Of a stretch of DNA of 64,000 nucleotides, positions 10,869 through 22,976 are shown piece after piece (position 1 is the stretch's first letter; each line of letters begins with the position of its first letter). The DNA lies in assembly GCF_963169125.1 (NCBI RefSeq), contig NC_084802.1, forward strand, positions 15,748,896-15,812,895. The letters run 5' to 3'. A program made the position numbers and the translations under genes. The stretch comes from Humulus lupulus (lineage: Eukaryota > Streptophyta > Magnoliopsida > Rosales > Cannabaceae). A model generated the notes under the pieces. It did no database searches and had not been told where the DNA came from. It was given only the letters and a program-made list of their open reading frames with translations.

Positions 10869-11953
10869 CTTTTCCCAACACTCCTAAAATCATTTTTGGA
10901 TAGTGTAATATAAATATATATATATATAAGTGGTCAGATTTTCTCTAATATATTATCAATTTTTTTGTTTGGTGCATTGTTGTTACATTCCTTACCATGT
11001 ATAAGCTTGTGAAATTGTGTTCGTAAAACTATAAAGTTGAGTTTTATATAGTTGTTTTTATAAAATTATATATGAGCTTAAGTTTTTTTAAATTATAGTC
11101 GTTACATTCATTTTTTTAAAACACCAGAAGCACATGCATGTCGTCAAAAGTTCTCGAACAATAATCGTAATCAAAGTTTGTTTGAGTTATCGTGTGAATA
11201 ATTTATTTTAAAACAAAATATTTAATATGTTTAAATAATTGTATAATTTAAAAATTCTTATCACGAGAATATTTCGAATTTATATATTATATAAATATCA
11301 TTTCGTACATTATGATTATTTTTGTAAGTGAAACAAATATAATCCTCGTCTAAGTTTTTAGAATCGAGTATATAAGAAAAATTCAATAATGAAAAATTAA
11401 TATTTTAAAATTTTAAAAATACATAAATTATATATTAAAACTATAATACAAGTAGATCCCAATTCCATTTTGTTAATACAAGTAAAAGTAAAAGATTTAT
11501 ACCAAATAATAATTGTGAACAAATTTATAGTGGTAAAATCCAAGTGTGGTTTAAAATACATTCAAAAGGTAACATTTATTATTTATAACTTTTGTAGGCA
11601 TAATAATAATAATATATAAAATAATTACTAGACAATAATAAAGACATTTGAAAAATTAACTTTTAAGATTATATCACTACAAATGGTATACCTTAAAATA
11701 TTTTGTTTTCCTTTTAACTTTTATTGAAATATTTTGAAAGTGAATACTTATCGCTTTTTCATTGACAAAATATTATCAATGTATCATGTTATAAAATAAA
11801 CATAAATTTACTTAAAATTAAATATAGCATAATTTATATATCCATTTCCTTCCCCGGCCCTTTTTTTTTTTGGATGTAGATCTTCTCAAATCTAGATTCG
11901 ACATTGTATTTGATTTTTCTTTAGATCTAGATATTTGAAGTTAAATTTGTTCC
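10869..11953. other. AT-rich intergenic sequence
   Basis: No gene visible. Positions 10921-10944 repeat, with one mismatch, the 24 bases at 2931-2954. The rest is AT-rich DNA with A/T runs up to the Copia LTR. Confidence 0.45.
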
Positions 11954-12250
11954 TGTTGAGAAATAGGAAATGGCAGTAGTCGTTGGTGCGAGGTTGTGGT
12001 GGTTGTGGTCTCAGAAATCGGTTATTGAATATTTTGTCTGTGTGTAAATTATTTGTTGTCATATTGTGATGTACGATTCTGTTATGATTGTACAAATATT
12101 AGCTGTATTTTTCCTGCATACGTGTTTGTTGCTAATTGATTTTTGTACACCAAAGTTCAATATAAATACAACCTTCAGCCTCAGCTATTTGATGAGCTGA
12201 GCTTTACAATCAATACCGCATTTCTTTTCTCTGTTCTTTTTCTGTTTTCA
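11954..12250 (+). repeat. 5' LTR of the decayed Copia element
   Basis: 297 bp, TG...CA. It aligns end to end with 16642-16919. It is 19 bp longer because the 3' copy lacks a segment in the CAACCTTCAGCCTCAGC region. A TATAAATA box lies at about 12162-12169. Confidence 0.9.
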
Positions 12251-12437
12251 GTCTTGGTCTCAGGTCCCAGGTTCTGGCCTCCGCCAACACGTCGACCAAT
12301 GATGGTGAAACAACCCCTCATTCCTAGACGTCCAAAGGACCAGCAACTAGTGGTGTCTCACCTTCGTCTCCCATGGTGGCTCCACCCTCTCTTCCTGTCC
12401 AAGTTCCACAGTTTGGGAGTACTCTAAACTAACCATT

Positions 12438-13345
12438 TGCATTAAAGCTTGACAGAAACAACTTTACATTGTGGAAGACAATCGTCTCCGCTATAGTCTG
12501 TGGTCGTCGACTCGACGACTTCCTCACCGGAGCAAAAGTGAAACCTCCAGAAACTCTACCTATCCATGTCGACTCTTCCTCTTCCACTCCAAAAATCAAC
12601 CCTGAGTTTGAACAATGGGTTGTCCATGACCAGCTGCTCTTAGGATAGTTTTACGGATCCATGAATAAATACATTGCTACGAGGTTATGGGTTGCGACTC
12701 CTCTACTTCCTTATGGTGAATTCTCGAAGCTCTCTATGGCGCCTACTCTAAGTCGAGGATGGACGAATTGCGTACCAAAATCCAAACATCACGGAAAGGA
12801 TCTCTTCCGATGACCGAGTATCTTCAACAGAAGCGACAATGGGCTGACGCGTTGGCTCTAGCAGGTGACCCCTATCTTGAACATCATTTAATAGCCAATA
12901 TATTATATGGTCTTGACGTTGAATATCTCCCATTATTCTTCAAGTTGAGGGACGTTGTTCCACCTCTTGGTAAGATTTACAGGATATTTTGGTTAGTTTT
13001 GACACCAAAATGGAAAGAATAAATGCTTTCTCAAGTGCAGCCAAGCTACCTAATGCTTCAACTCAACCTCAAGCCAACTTTGCCATAAAGCCCTCATCAA
13101 CTAACCAAGGTCGAGGATCATGCCCTCAGTCATTTTCTGGCCAACCCCGAGGCTCCTATCTCAACCGTGGAGGAGGACAATCTAGAGGAAGAGGTGGCAG
13201 ATCTGGTGGGCGCTCCAACACTCCAAAACCCACATGTCAAGTATGTGGAAAGTATGGGCACTCAGCCGCATATTGCTACAACCGATATGACAAAAGTTAT
13301 ATGGGAACAGCCCCTAGAGGAAACAACATAAACAAACCAACCAAC
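12438..13345 (+). pseudogene. Copia gag (broken)
   Basis: Gag-like coding sequence in at least three frames. It opens with a KLDRNNFTLWK motif (12448 onward), followed by a TAG at about 12646 where the family normally has Trp, then a frame change near 12740. DELRTKIQTSRKGSLPMTEY and the LEHHLIANILYGLDVEYL region follow, typical of the UBN2-type gag domain. A CCHC zinc knuckle (CQVCGKYGHSAAYC) lies at 13235-13276, preceded by a Gly/Arg-rich stretch. The product would have been the nucleocapsid/capsid protein. Confidence 0.85.
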
Positions 13346-13384
13346 AATCCATCTGCCTTCATTGCCACTCCGAAAATGGTTGAG

Positions 13385-14720
13385 AATGATCAATGGTATG
13401 CTAATAGTGGTGCCAGCAACCATGTTACATATGATATGGGAACTTACAACAAAAGAATGAATACCATGGTAAGGATACTTTGGTATTTGGGGATAGTAAT
13501 ACCCTCAATATTTCTCATATAGGTCACGACAACTTTCAGACCAAATCTGGTCATACTCCTTTGCTGAAAGATGTTTTACATGTTCCCAAAATTACTAAGA
13601 ATCTTGTTAACATTTGAAAACTAACTTTGGATAATAATATGTTCATTGAATTTTTCTCTGATTGTTGTTTTGTGAAGGGCAAGGGAACAAGGAAAGTGGT
13701 GCTTCAAGGAAAGCTTAGGGATGGCATTTATCAACTTGAGTTTCTAGCAGCAAAAACCAGTGAAAGAAACGCTCACTCGCCCGTGTCTTACACTTCCAAG
13801 AAATTGTCATCAACATTTGCCTTATTGAGTCAATCCAAATCGTCTTTAAATTCCAAGAAAAAGGTATGGCATAGGAGGTTAGGTCATCCTTCAAATCATG
13901 TCTTGAGTACTCTACATGTAAAAGTCTTAAGTAATGAGAATGATACATTTTGTGATGCTTGTCAATTTGGAAAATCTCATGCCTTACCTTTCAAAAATTC
14001 TAACAATATAGCTCAATACCCTCTTGACTTAATTCACATCGATGTATGGGGGCCTGCACATATCATGTCTAATACCAACTTTAGGTTCTACATTCATTTT
14101 GTTGATGACCATAGCCGATACACTTGTATCTACCCCCTTAAAACCAAATCCGAAGCACTACAAGCATTCATCCAATTTAAGACGCTAGTAGAAAATCAAT
14201 TTGAGAGGAAGATAAAAAAACTTAAAACGAATTGGGGAGGAGAGTACCAATCTTTTGCCAACCTAGTTACCCAAAATGGTATCATTTTCCAACATTCTTG
14301 TCCTCATACATCGGCTCAAAATGGTAGAGCTGAAAGAAAACACCGTCACATCACAGAAATGGGTCTCACACTCTTAGCTCAAGCTAGTATGCCCTTAAAA
14401 TATTGGTAGGATGCCTTTGTCACCTCAGTTTATCTAATAAATTGCCTACCATCACCAATACTAGGTGTTAAATCACCATTTCAAGTTGTCAACTCTAGGA
14501 TTCCAGATTATAAGTTTCTCAAAACATTCGGTTCAGCTTGTTTTCCATGCATTCGACCATATCAATCTCACAAATTCTCCTATCATTCAGTCAAATGTGT
14601 AAATTTGGGGTATAGTGAGGCTCACAAAGGGTATACGTGTCTTAGCTCTACCAGTAGGATTTATATCTCTCAAAATGTGATCTTTAATGAACTTGAGTTT
14701 CCAGTTAAAATGGGATTCTT
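13385..14720 (+). pseudogene. Copia protease and integrase (broken, catalytic Asp changed)
   Basis: The protease active-site motif reads WYANSGASNH: the catalytic Asp codon is AAT (13403-13405). A frame break and a stop near 13616 follow. The pre-integrase zinc-binding region (VWHRRLGHPSNH ... FCDACQFGKSH, 13864-13985) and the integrase core (LIHIDVWGP, DDHSRYTCIYPLKTKSEA) are recognisable. The second core Asp is also Asn (KTNWGGEYQ, AAT at 14230-14232). A TAG at 14407-14409 stands where the family has Trp, and the reading continues beyond it to about 14720. Neither enzyme can be active. Confidence 0.87.
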
Positions 14721-15006
14721 CAATACACATCAGCAAGACACAATCTGTGCTTGAAATCCTACACTCCCACTCAACTCTACTGTTGCACCTCAATTTGATG
14801 GATGCCATTCTAAAGTCACCCATGAAGCATCACCTTCAAGTGCTTCATCTCCAAACCATAATCAGGTAAATTTCTCCAATGAACATATTATTACTGAAGT
14901 TGAGGATGCTAACAAGTTTTCTGCAGAACACGGTTCAGCTCACTCCATTACTGAGCGAGAGGAGGTACATTCCAATCCTGAAATAGCCCATTTACCACAG
15001 CCCGTT

Positions 15007-15860
15007 GTGCCTACACATCCCATGGTAACCAGGTCTAAAGCTGGTATTTTTAAACCCAAAATTTACCTTGGTCAATCCCAATGGCAATCCACTACAGGTG
15101 AACCTGAATTTCTCTTGGCATCCCTTGCTCATGAAGGTTGGAAACAAGCAATGACTAAGGAACACACATCGTTAATTAACAATGGTACTTGGACACTCGT
15201 ACCACATTAGCCTCATATGAACATTGTGGGATGTAAGTGGGTTTTCAAAGTAAAGCATAATGTAGATGGTTCTTTTCAACGCTACAAAGCTTGGCTTGTA
15301 GCAAAAGGTTTTCACCAACGCCCCAATCTTGACTTCAGAGAAACCTTTAGTCCTGTCATAAAGGCTTCCACAGTTAGAATTATACTCACTATAGCTGTGT
15401 CAAAAGGATGGTTGTTCGACAACTTGACATCAATAACGCATTTCTCAATGGGAACCTTGATGATGATGTATTTATGAGCTAGCCACCCGACTTCGAAGAT
15501 GCTAACAAGCCTCGGCATGTATGTAAACTACATAAATATCTTTATGGCTTGAAACAAGCGACACGTGCCTCGTTTGACAGGCTTAAGAACACTCTTCTCA
15601 GCTGGCATTTCCTCAATTCACGGGTTGATTCTTCATTGTTCTGTTACAACTCAGGTGGCATTATCACCATCGTCCTCATCTATGTAGACAATATTGTGGT
15701 CACGGGGAATAACATTACTAAAATTAAAGGGTTCACAACCAACTTAAACAGGACCTTTGCATTGAAGGACCTTGCGATTTGAATTACTTCTTGGGAATTG
15801 AAGTGTTTCGGGACAACACAGGTATGTATCTCACGCAATATAAGTATATTGAGGACCTAC
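15007..15860 (+). pseudogene. Copia reverse transcriptase (broken, YVDD changed to YVDN)
   Basis: Reverse transcriptase blocks run in order: HEGWKQAMTKEH, NIVGCKWVFKVKH, RYKAWLVAKGFHQ, then FSPVIKASTVRIILTIAVSKGW. A TAG lies at about 15208, and a frame change near 15420 moves the DINNAFLNG block to another frame. The catalytic motif reads LIYVDNIVVTG, with AAT at 15690-15692 in place of the second Asp. Another frame shift near 15780 precedes the LNYFLGIEVF block. Confidence 0.87.
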
Positions 15861-15874
15861 TATAGCAAAGAAAC

Positions 15875-16654
15875 ATGACTAATACCAAATCGTGCCCAAC
15901 GCCAATGGCCACGGGGAAGCCATTGTCGATCCATGATGGTGATCTTTTGAATGAGTCAAGCCTGTATAGAAGCATTCTTGGCGGATTGCAATATCTCACT
16001 CATACGAGACCGGACATTAACTTTGTTGTTAATAAGTTAAGCCAATTTATTAAAGCCCCAACAACAGTCCATTGGAGTGCTGTCAAGCGAGTGTTAAGAT
16101 ATCTTAATGGCACGATAGATTGTGGTCTTCATATTAAATACAGTGAGCATCTTGATATTACTGGGTTTTCGGATGCGGATTGGGCATGTTGCCCTGATGA
16201 CAGAAAATTCGTTGCTGCCTATTGTGTGTATCTTGGAGATACTCTAGTGTCATGGTCCTCAAGGAAGCAAGTCATTGTGTCTTAGTCAAGCATGAAGTCT
16301 GAATATCGAGCACTAGCTCATGTTGCGGCAGAAATCTCATGGATACTAGGAGTTCTTCAAGAACTTAGAATGCCTTGCTCGAATGTTCCCGTGACTTGGT
16401 GTGACAACCTTGGTGCAATTGCGCTGGCCTCGAATCCTGTATACCACGCACGGACCAAACATATTGAATTGGACATACAATTTGTTCGAAACAAAGTGCT
16501 GGAAAAACAACTTGAAGTAAAATTTATCCCATCTCACGATCAATTAGCTGACTGTTTAACTAAAAGCCCAACACCAACCAGATTTCATTTCCTAATCGAC
16601 AAACTTGGAGTCACACACTCCCCGTTGCATTTGAGAGGAGGTGTTGAGAAATAG
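15875..16654 (+). pseudogene. Copia RNase H region (broken)
   Basis: Encodes the C-terminal RNase H-like part of the polyprotein: SCPTPMATGKPLS, SILGGLQYLTHTRPDINF, GFSDADWACCPDDRKF, a TAG near 16283, then SEYRALAHVAAEISWI, WCDNLGAIALASNPVYHART and a KHIELDIQFVRNKV block. The reading runs into the 3' LTR and stops at 16652-16654. Apart from the internal stop this is the best-preserved part of the element. Confidence 0.87.
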
Positions 16655-16919
16655 GAAATAGCAATAGTCATTGGTGCAAGGTTGTGGTGGTTGTGGTCCC
16701 AGAAATTGGTTACTAAATATTCTGCCTGTGTGCAAATTATTTGCTGTCATATTGTGATGTACGATTCTGTTATGATTGTACAAATATTAGTTGTATTTTT
16801 CTTATATACGTGTCTGTTGCTAATTTATTCTTGTACCCCAAAGTTCAATATAAATATTTGATGAGCTGAGCTTTACAATCAATACCGCATTTCCTTTCTC
16901 TGTTCTTTTTTTGTTTTCA
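16642..16919 (+). repeat. 3' LTR of the decayed Copia element
   Basis: 278 bp, TG...CA, aligned to 11954-12250 with scattered substitutions and a 19-bp deletion. It directly follows the polypurine tract. The divergence between the LTRs implies an old insertion. Confidence 0.9.
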
Positions 16920-18891
16920 ATATGCTCCTTGTGGTTTTGTAAAAAAAATTAATTGAGCAATCTCTTTTTTCCCAATTCCTTCTTTGTAATTTTTTTTCTT
17001 GTTGTCTGATTTGAATAAGTATATAATTTAATAGGTTTGGTCTTGGTGGTAGATCATTTTATGGTGATTGGCCTATCGTTTTATACTTTACGTCGAATAT
17101 TTAATTGTTTATATATGTTGGGTGTTTTGCGGCAAAAATATTTAAGTAGCTCAAAGTTATAGTAAGTATACTCAATTTTTTTAACGATAAAATAGCATCA
17201 ATATTTAGATGCATTAGAAGTATTTATTATTAGTTTACTAACATAGCAGTGTGTGATTGGTTCAAATTACATAAAATTGATTTATTGTTTAAGATTGTTG
17301 ATATGAGATTTGTTGATGCGAGTCAAGTTTAATTTTTTTTTTTTTTTTTAGATTTGTGATTTTATTTTAATTTATTGCAAGATTTGTGATGTTGTTAGTC
17401 TAAATTTGTTGTATTTTATATGTATGTTTATTTGATATTAGCATATTTGTTGTATTTGTTTGGTCAAGATTCTCATGAACGTACACATGAACATATATGA
17501 GTATAGTTGACAATTTGTTAATTTGAATGGATTTTTTAAATAATAAATCAATTTTATTTAATTTGTATCAATTACACAATACCATGTCACTTCAACATGT
17601 AACGGCGGAATCTAACTGCATGTACTTACGATACAGCTAAATATTAGGTAATCTTATTGAAAAATAAATAGTACTGCAACTTTGAGTAAAGAAATAATAT
17701 AAAGATCTTATTACGATCAATACAGTAATAATAAGTTAATGTTTATTTAGTATTTAGAATTTATATTAATTGTACAACATTGAGATCATAAACTTTTGAA
17801 GAAAAACAAAATATTTATTTTGTCCCTTCCAGTATCTTTATGTATGAAGATAATAAATTATAATTGGTAATATTGACTGATCATCATGTAGTTGAAAGAT
17901 ATGTGAAAAAAAAAATCATTGTTCCATATTTAAATTTTAATATTTATTTGAATAGGGTAAGTTATAAAAGTTTGTAACTTATGAATATTATAAATTGATT
18001 TTCTTATAGTCAAATTAATTAAGTTATATTTAGATTTGTTTCGTTAGTCCAAATATTTTTTTTATAGAAACTATATTTATTAGAAATTTAAGTATTTTCA
18101 CACTAAATATCTTTACATTTTTAATTTTTATATTATAAAAGGCTATTTATTTTAATGAGTTTAGTAAAAATATTACTTGGTATGTCTATCATAATTTGCT
18201 TATATGTAGATTTATTATTATTATTTTAAATATTGGGATATCCATAACTTTAGACATCTACATATTAGATATTTGGAGAATATATATGGACTAGTTTTTT
18301 GTTTTGAAGAATATTTGGACTCTAGTTGGTTGTTTCACATGGGCATTTATTTTATAAAAAAAATGATACTATTGTTAGTGTCATAAATGTATGTGCTATG
18401 TGCACTTTTGATGTTATCGTACTTCATGCACTGTAACTGTGACTTGTGCACTTTCAAAATAACTGTACTCTCTGCAATATATTTTTGCATCACTTGTTGG
18501 AATTAATTTAATAGAATAAGTTCTTTTATCTAAAAAAAATATACTATTGAAAGTTCAATAAAATAATACAACAAGAGTCTAACCATCACTCATTCAATAA
18601 ACTTGGTCATGTTCAATGAATAGTTTTCTTGTTAATTTATTTGGTTACTTTTTAGGTTTTTTAATGTAGATAAAGCAAACCCCAAAAGAAGATGAGAAAA
18701 GCAAAAGCAAAAAGGGTGACCTCACAATCTTCATTATAATTAAAAACTATGAAGTGGCGTATAGGAAACTAATTCCACAGTGGTGGAGTATGATCCCTTA
18801 CAAATGATTAATAATATGGTGCTAAACATTTAAATATTTAATGATAAATTCAACACTAATATTTGGTCAACTTTTATAAAAGCTAATAGGG
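16920..18891. other. AT-rich intergenic sequence
   Basis: No gene, domain or clear repeat pair was found over these 2 kb. Poly-T (about 17332-17350) and scattered A/T runs are the only obvious structure. Confidence 0.45.
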
Positions 18892-19882
18892 TTTTCTTTT
18901 CGCTAAAGTATTCCTTATTTTTTATATTTTGTAACACTTAGGTTTCAAAAGTTGATTTTGTATGAAGTAGTTCTCCAACATTTTCAAATCGTATCATTTA
19001 GAGCTTTAAATGTTATTTTTATTTCTTTTATCGGTTGAAATAAATAAAAAAAATTACAAAAATAAATGGTGAATTAATCTTAAACAATTTTTAAATCATA
19101 TCATTTAGATCCTTAAATATTCTTTTTATTTCTTTTATCTGTTGAAATAAATAAATAAAATTACAAAATAAATATTGAATCAATCTTAAACAATTTGAAC
19201 ACTTAATTTATGACAATAATAACATGACATTAAAAAAATTCATGATATTTTAAAAATTATTTAATATTTTTATAAATTAAATTAATGTTTCATTAAACAA
19301 ATATTCTTACATACGTTATTGTTTTTTTAACTAATACTAATAACTATATTATCTCCATAATATTAATTTTTCTTATGTTGCTTATTTTATACATTTGAAA
19401 AAAATAATGCAACTTATAATTGAATAGTGTATATAAAATTATTTATCTGCATATATATATATGTTTAGTTATAAGTTGCATTATAAAAAAATTTACAAAG
19501 TAAAAATAAATATGTACATGATAAATATCAATAATCTCATAATAATTAAATTATTAATATTAAAAAAATATATGTAATTTTTTTTATTGAAAAATTAATT
19601 TAATTTATAAAACTATTAAATATTTTTAAAAATTCCATGAAAATATATATTTTTCAATGCCATGATATTGTCATAAATTAAGAGATCCAATTTTTTTTTT
19701 TTAAGATTGATTCACTATATATTTTTTTTGTATTTTTAAAGAAAAAAGAAATAAAATAGTATCTAGGGACTTAATAATCTTATTTCAAAATGTTGGAAAC
19801 CTAATTGACACAAAATCAATTTTTAAAATCTAAATATTACAAAATATAAAAAATAAGGATTGCAGCTGAAAAAAAAACTATA
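18892..19882. repeat. Foldback element, about 1 kb, nearly pure inverted repeat
   Basis: The sequence from TCCTTATTTTTTATATTTTG (about 18911) inward is mirrored by the reverse complement ending near 19870. The match continues through GATTTTGT, CCAACATTTT, the AATCAATCTTAAA block, TTAATTTATGACAATA and GCAACTTATAA, to a centre near 19440-19455. The left arm has an internal tandem duplication of about 105 bp (about 18980-19085 and 19088-19195), absent from the right arm. No coding sequence. Exact ends and target duplication are uncertain because the flanks are A/T-rich. Confidence 0.75.
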
Positions 19883-20050
19883 CTAATATTGATATGTTCA
19901 ACTTTTGTGACACATTATGATTGGAAGGGGCCAAATGTTAGATTTTAAAAAACATGTAGTTTATTATTGTATTAACTATTAATAATTTTGTATGGTTATA
20001 CACATAGTCTAATGTATAGAAAATTTCAAGTTCAAATCCCTATTTTTTAA

Positions 20051-20383
20051 GGGTTTATACTTTTTTGGACTCTGTATTTTGTCTCATTATCTGTTTGGAC
20101 TTTATATTTTGACAAATTATTTTTTGGACCCTAATTTTGTAAAATAGTTAAAATAGAACCCTAAACCCGATTTTGATCAATATTTTCTCAACTAAAATCA
20201 CAAATAATTTACCAAACTAACAATTCAGAACAAAAATAAAATCATTCTGCTTAAAAATTGTGTTGTTATATTTAATTTTTTCTTCATTAAAATTGAGTTT
20301 AGGGTTCTATTTTAACTATTTTACAAAACATAAGGTCCAAAAAGTAATTTGTCAAAATACAGGGTCCAAAAATATATAAATTT
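20051..20383. mobile_element. Mutator-type MITE with 9-bp target duplication (family B, copy 1)
   Basis: Inverted repeats start GGGTTTATACTTTTTTGGAC and AAATTTATATATTTTTGGAC. A perfect 9-bp duplication ATTTTTTAA flanks the element (20042-20050 and 20384-20392). Inside each arm, repeats of the form GGAC-C-TGTATTTTG occur, followed by a TTCTATTTTAACTATTTTAC-type segment mirrored on both sides. No coding capacity. The closest relative in the window is 29039-29407. Confidence 0.8.
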
Positions 20384-20392
20384 ATTTTTTAA

Positions 20393-21814
20393 TATTAAAA
20401 AAACTATTAAGAATTTAGTCGTATACACGAACAAAGCTATTAATGAAGAATGAGATATTCTTTAATATAATAATTAATCAATTAAATATTAATATGTTGA
20501 GTTAATATTAATATTAATATTAATAATGATTAAACTCATTATAATTTCACAGAGCTAGTTTTCAAATTAATATGTTGAGTCAGGGACTCTTTAACGACTA
20601 CAACCGAGTATGTAAGAAACAAAGAAAAATGTTAAGAATAGTAGTATTAATGTATATTATTGATTTCTTAGTTTAGTAAAGGTTTTTGCATCAAGAAAAG
20701 ATCCCCTCGCTCTTCTAATAATTCATAATATTGTAGCAGAATTAATAATCATCTCCCATCAATTCAGAGATTCGGTTACCTAATTTGTTACAAAGATCAT
20801 TTAACAATATTTGTTACACTTAATATATCTCTAATTAAACTTTCCAATTTCAATGTTTGATCCAATCAATATTAATTGAGACATTTAATATTGATTGTGT
20901 TAAGCTTTTATATTTTAATCTCTTGCATATCATATCAAGCTTAATCTACTCATGCACTTTATTAGAACTCAAACACATACCTTTCCATGAGCTAAACTCT
21001 TGGCCACACTAGATTAGGTTAATGGTCAAGAAACTTGATTCTGGTCTATTGTGTGTGGCTTACCGAATTTGATTCTAATATGTGAAAAGTAAATATATAG
21101 CTGGATTAAATTATAGTAATTTCCTTTCCAATTTAGTAAGTACTTTCTTAATAAGATGATAAAAACTGATGGATGAGCTATCTAACAATAGTAATTGAAG
21201 ATCAAGTTTGGAAATATCAAAGCAGACTAAGAAAGTAAGTTCTAGGTTAGTCAAGTGTTGACGTGGGAATTAAAATAACACACATTAAGAAATTTCCAAT
21301 TTTCTCTAAATATCAAGTCCTTGAATTTCTTTATATGTCACAAATTATACCTAATGTTAAAGAGATTATTAATAATAAGGTGGACAGAGGGAAAACATTA
21401 TTTAGCATCGAAACATCATCGAAATATTAGTACACATTTTAAATATGATATTGGCATCGCAATGACATTGAAACAACACCAAAAAAACAAGTTTTAGATT
21501 CAAGCATGCACAAAACATTGAATTAGCATCGAAACTAAATTGAAATAGCGTCGAATTAAGGTGAAAACTCAAATTTTAAACCTATAAACAAAATCGACAC
21601 ATATCGATCCTAATCAATTTTAATTGAATCTAGTTACTATACAGACATTCAAAACAACAATTTCTAACTTATACTTCAAAACATTTTATTTTGTAAAGAA
21701 CAATAAATTAAAAAGAAAAAAAAAAGCATTTGAGTGTGGACGAACGGATGGCTATTACAATAGGGACTGTATTTTGTACCTATCAACATTTTTTGTGTGT
21801 GTTTTGGAACATAG
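20393..21814. other. AT-rich intergenic sequence
   Basis: No gene visible. A TAATATTAATATTAAT low-complexity run lies at about 20500-20530. The short open frame near 21624-21818 has no recognisable domain. Confidence 0.45.
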
Positions 21815-22051
21815 ATGAGCTATTACTTTATTTTTTTATATGACGATGTATATTGTAGTTATAAATGATCCTCTACAAATTTAAAAGAAATTCTAAATAA
21901 TTTAGGATACCGAAATGAGGAATCAAATAACTTGTTGTATGTTTGTCTATTTTGTTTTTTATGCGCACGTGAAAAAATCTGTTTGAATTCTAATTTCTGC
22001 ACCTTAAATTATTCAGAATTTTCTACAAAATTGTGGATTGTCTTCTTTAAC
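21815..22051. mobile_element. Left part of a family-A-related MITE split by the CACTA element
   Basis: The left arm (GATGTATATTGTAGTTATA, TTCTAAATAATTTAGGATACC) and most of the right arm (TTGAATTCTAATTT, AAATTATTCAGAATTTTCT) match the diverged MITE at 2610-2850. The sequence breaks off at CTTTAAC, where a CACTA terminus begins. The missing end resumes at 30141 as AATTATAATATACACCATC, as in the intact relative (ATAACTACAATATACATTATC at about 2806-2826). The MITE therefore predates the 8-kb insertion. Confidence 0.75.
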
Positions 22052-22499
22052 CACTACTAGCTACGACATTCTAGTTTTTTACCAAGGATAATATTCCTCG
22101 TTGTTGGGTTTAGCGAGAATTTTTTCCACGCTAAATATCCTCGCTAATGCAAAGCATTAGCGAAGATTTCCGTTTTCCTTCCAAATGAATACTGATAGCA
22201 AGAATTTTACTTCTCGCTAATGCAAATATTTTGTTGCAAAATTCATCGTTGTGTGTTTTAGAGAGGATATTATCCTCGCTAATGCCTTCTTTATTTAAAT
22301 TGATTATAATTTATTTAATTTTTATATGACATTTTATATTATGCAATTGCCAATTAAAGATGTAACTTTAACTAAAAATTATGTGACATAATTATAAATG
22401 GGAAAACTATATATTCAAATTATGTAACTTCTAAAATATAAAAGTTATGTATCTTCTAAAATATGAAAATCTTTGTATTTTCTAAAATATAAAAATTAT

Positions 22500-22830
22500 G
22501 CATCTCCCACATAGGTCTTCTCATCATCCTCCTTTTCTTCTTCTTCTTCTTTATTTGGATTTGGTGGTTGTGTTGCTGAATTTTTTATTTTTTGTTTTTG
22601 TTTTTTTTCTTCTACTTCATTTGGTTCATTTGGATTTGGTGGTTGTGTTGTTGAATTTATTTGTGACATAACAAAATTAATTACAATATAAGTTCATATA
22701 TATGTCACTAGTTATCATACTATATAAGTTTCATCCATTTCAACTTCATCATCACTTATAAAATCATCATTCTCATCATCACTGTATTCTCTTATCACTT
22801 ATACTTGAATAAAAATATTAAATAACCACC
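22500..22830 (-). pseudogene. Probable 3' part of a CACTA transposon gene
   Basis: On the minus strand two short acidic coding-like stretches appear. One (about 22706-22800) includes EYSDDENDDFISDDEVEMDE, like the acidic tails of plant CACTA proteins. The other starts MSQINSTTQPPNPNEP and contains a duplicated TQPPNPN unit followed by Lys/Glu runs (about 22500-22672). They are separated by AT-rich, intron-like sequence. No catalytic domain is seen, and the assignment rests on composition and position inside the element. Confidence 0.35.
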
Positions 22831-22976
22831 AACATAATAAAATTCTAAAATGTCATGCAGGGATATATATATATATATATATTCACACATTTCTTATTCT
22901 ATGTTTGTTTATTTATTTATCAACCTAATCAATTCAAACAATCAAACATAAATTCAACAAATTTAACAGCATTCTC

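Larger units (their letters stand above)
11954..16919 (+). mobile_element. Decayed Ty1/Copia LTR retrotransposon
   Basis: A full-length but dead Copia element of 4,966 bp. It has two LTRs starting TGTTGAGAAATAGGAAAT and ending TGTTTTCA, a degenerate primer-binding site just inside the 5' LTR (TTGGTCTCAGGTCCC, compare the usual TGGTATCAGAGC) and a clear polypurine tract (GAGAGGAGG at 16632-16640) just before the 3' LTR. The domain order gag, protease, integrase, reverse transcriptase, RNase H is that of Copia. No 5-bp target duplication was found (GTTCC left, ATATG right), so one flank has changed or the element is recombinant. Multiple stops and frameshifts break the polyprotein. Confidence 0.92.

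Noticed and set aside
16920..16930. Target duplication for the Copia element
   Set aside because: GTTCC on the left does not match ATATG on the right; the nearby GCTCC was considered but would need an LTR end not supported by the 5' copy.
20010..20040. tRNA-like B box (GTTCAAATCCC) upstream of a MITE
   Set aside because: No cloverleaf or A box could be placed around it; a chance match or remnant of a SINE is more likely.
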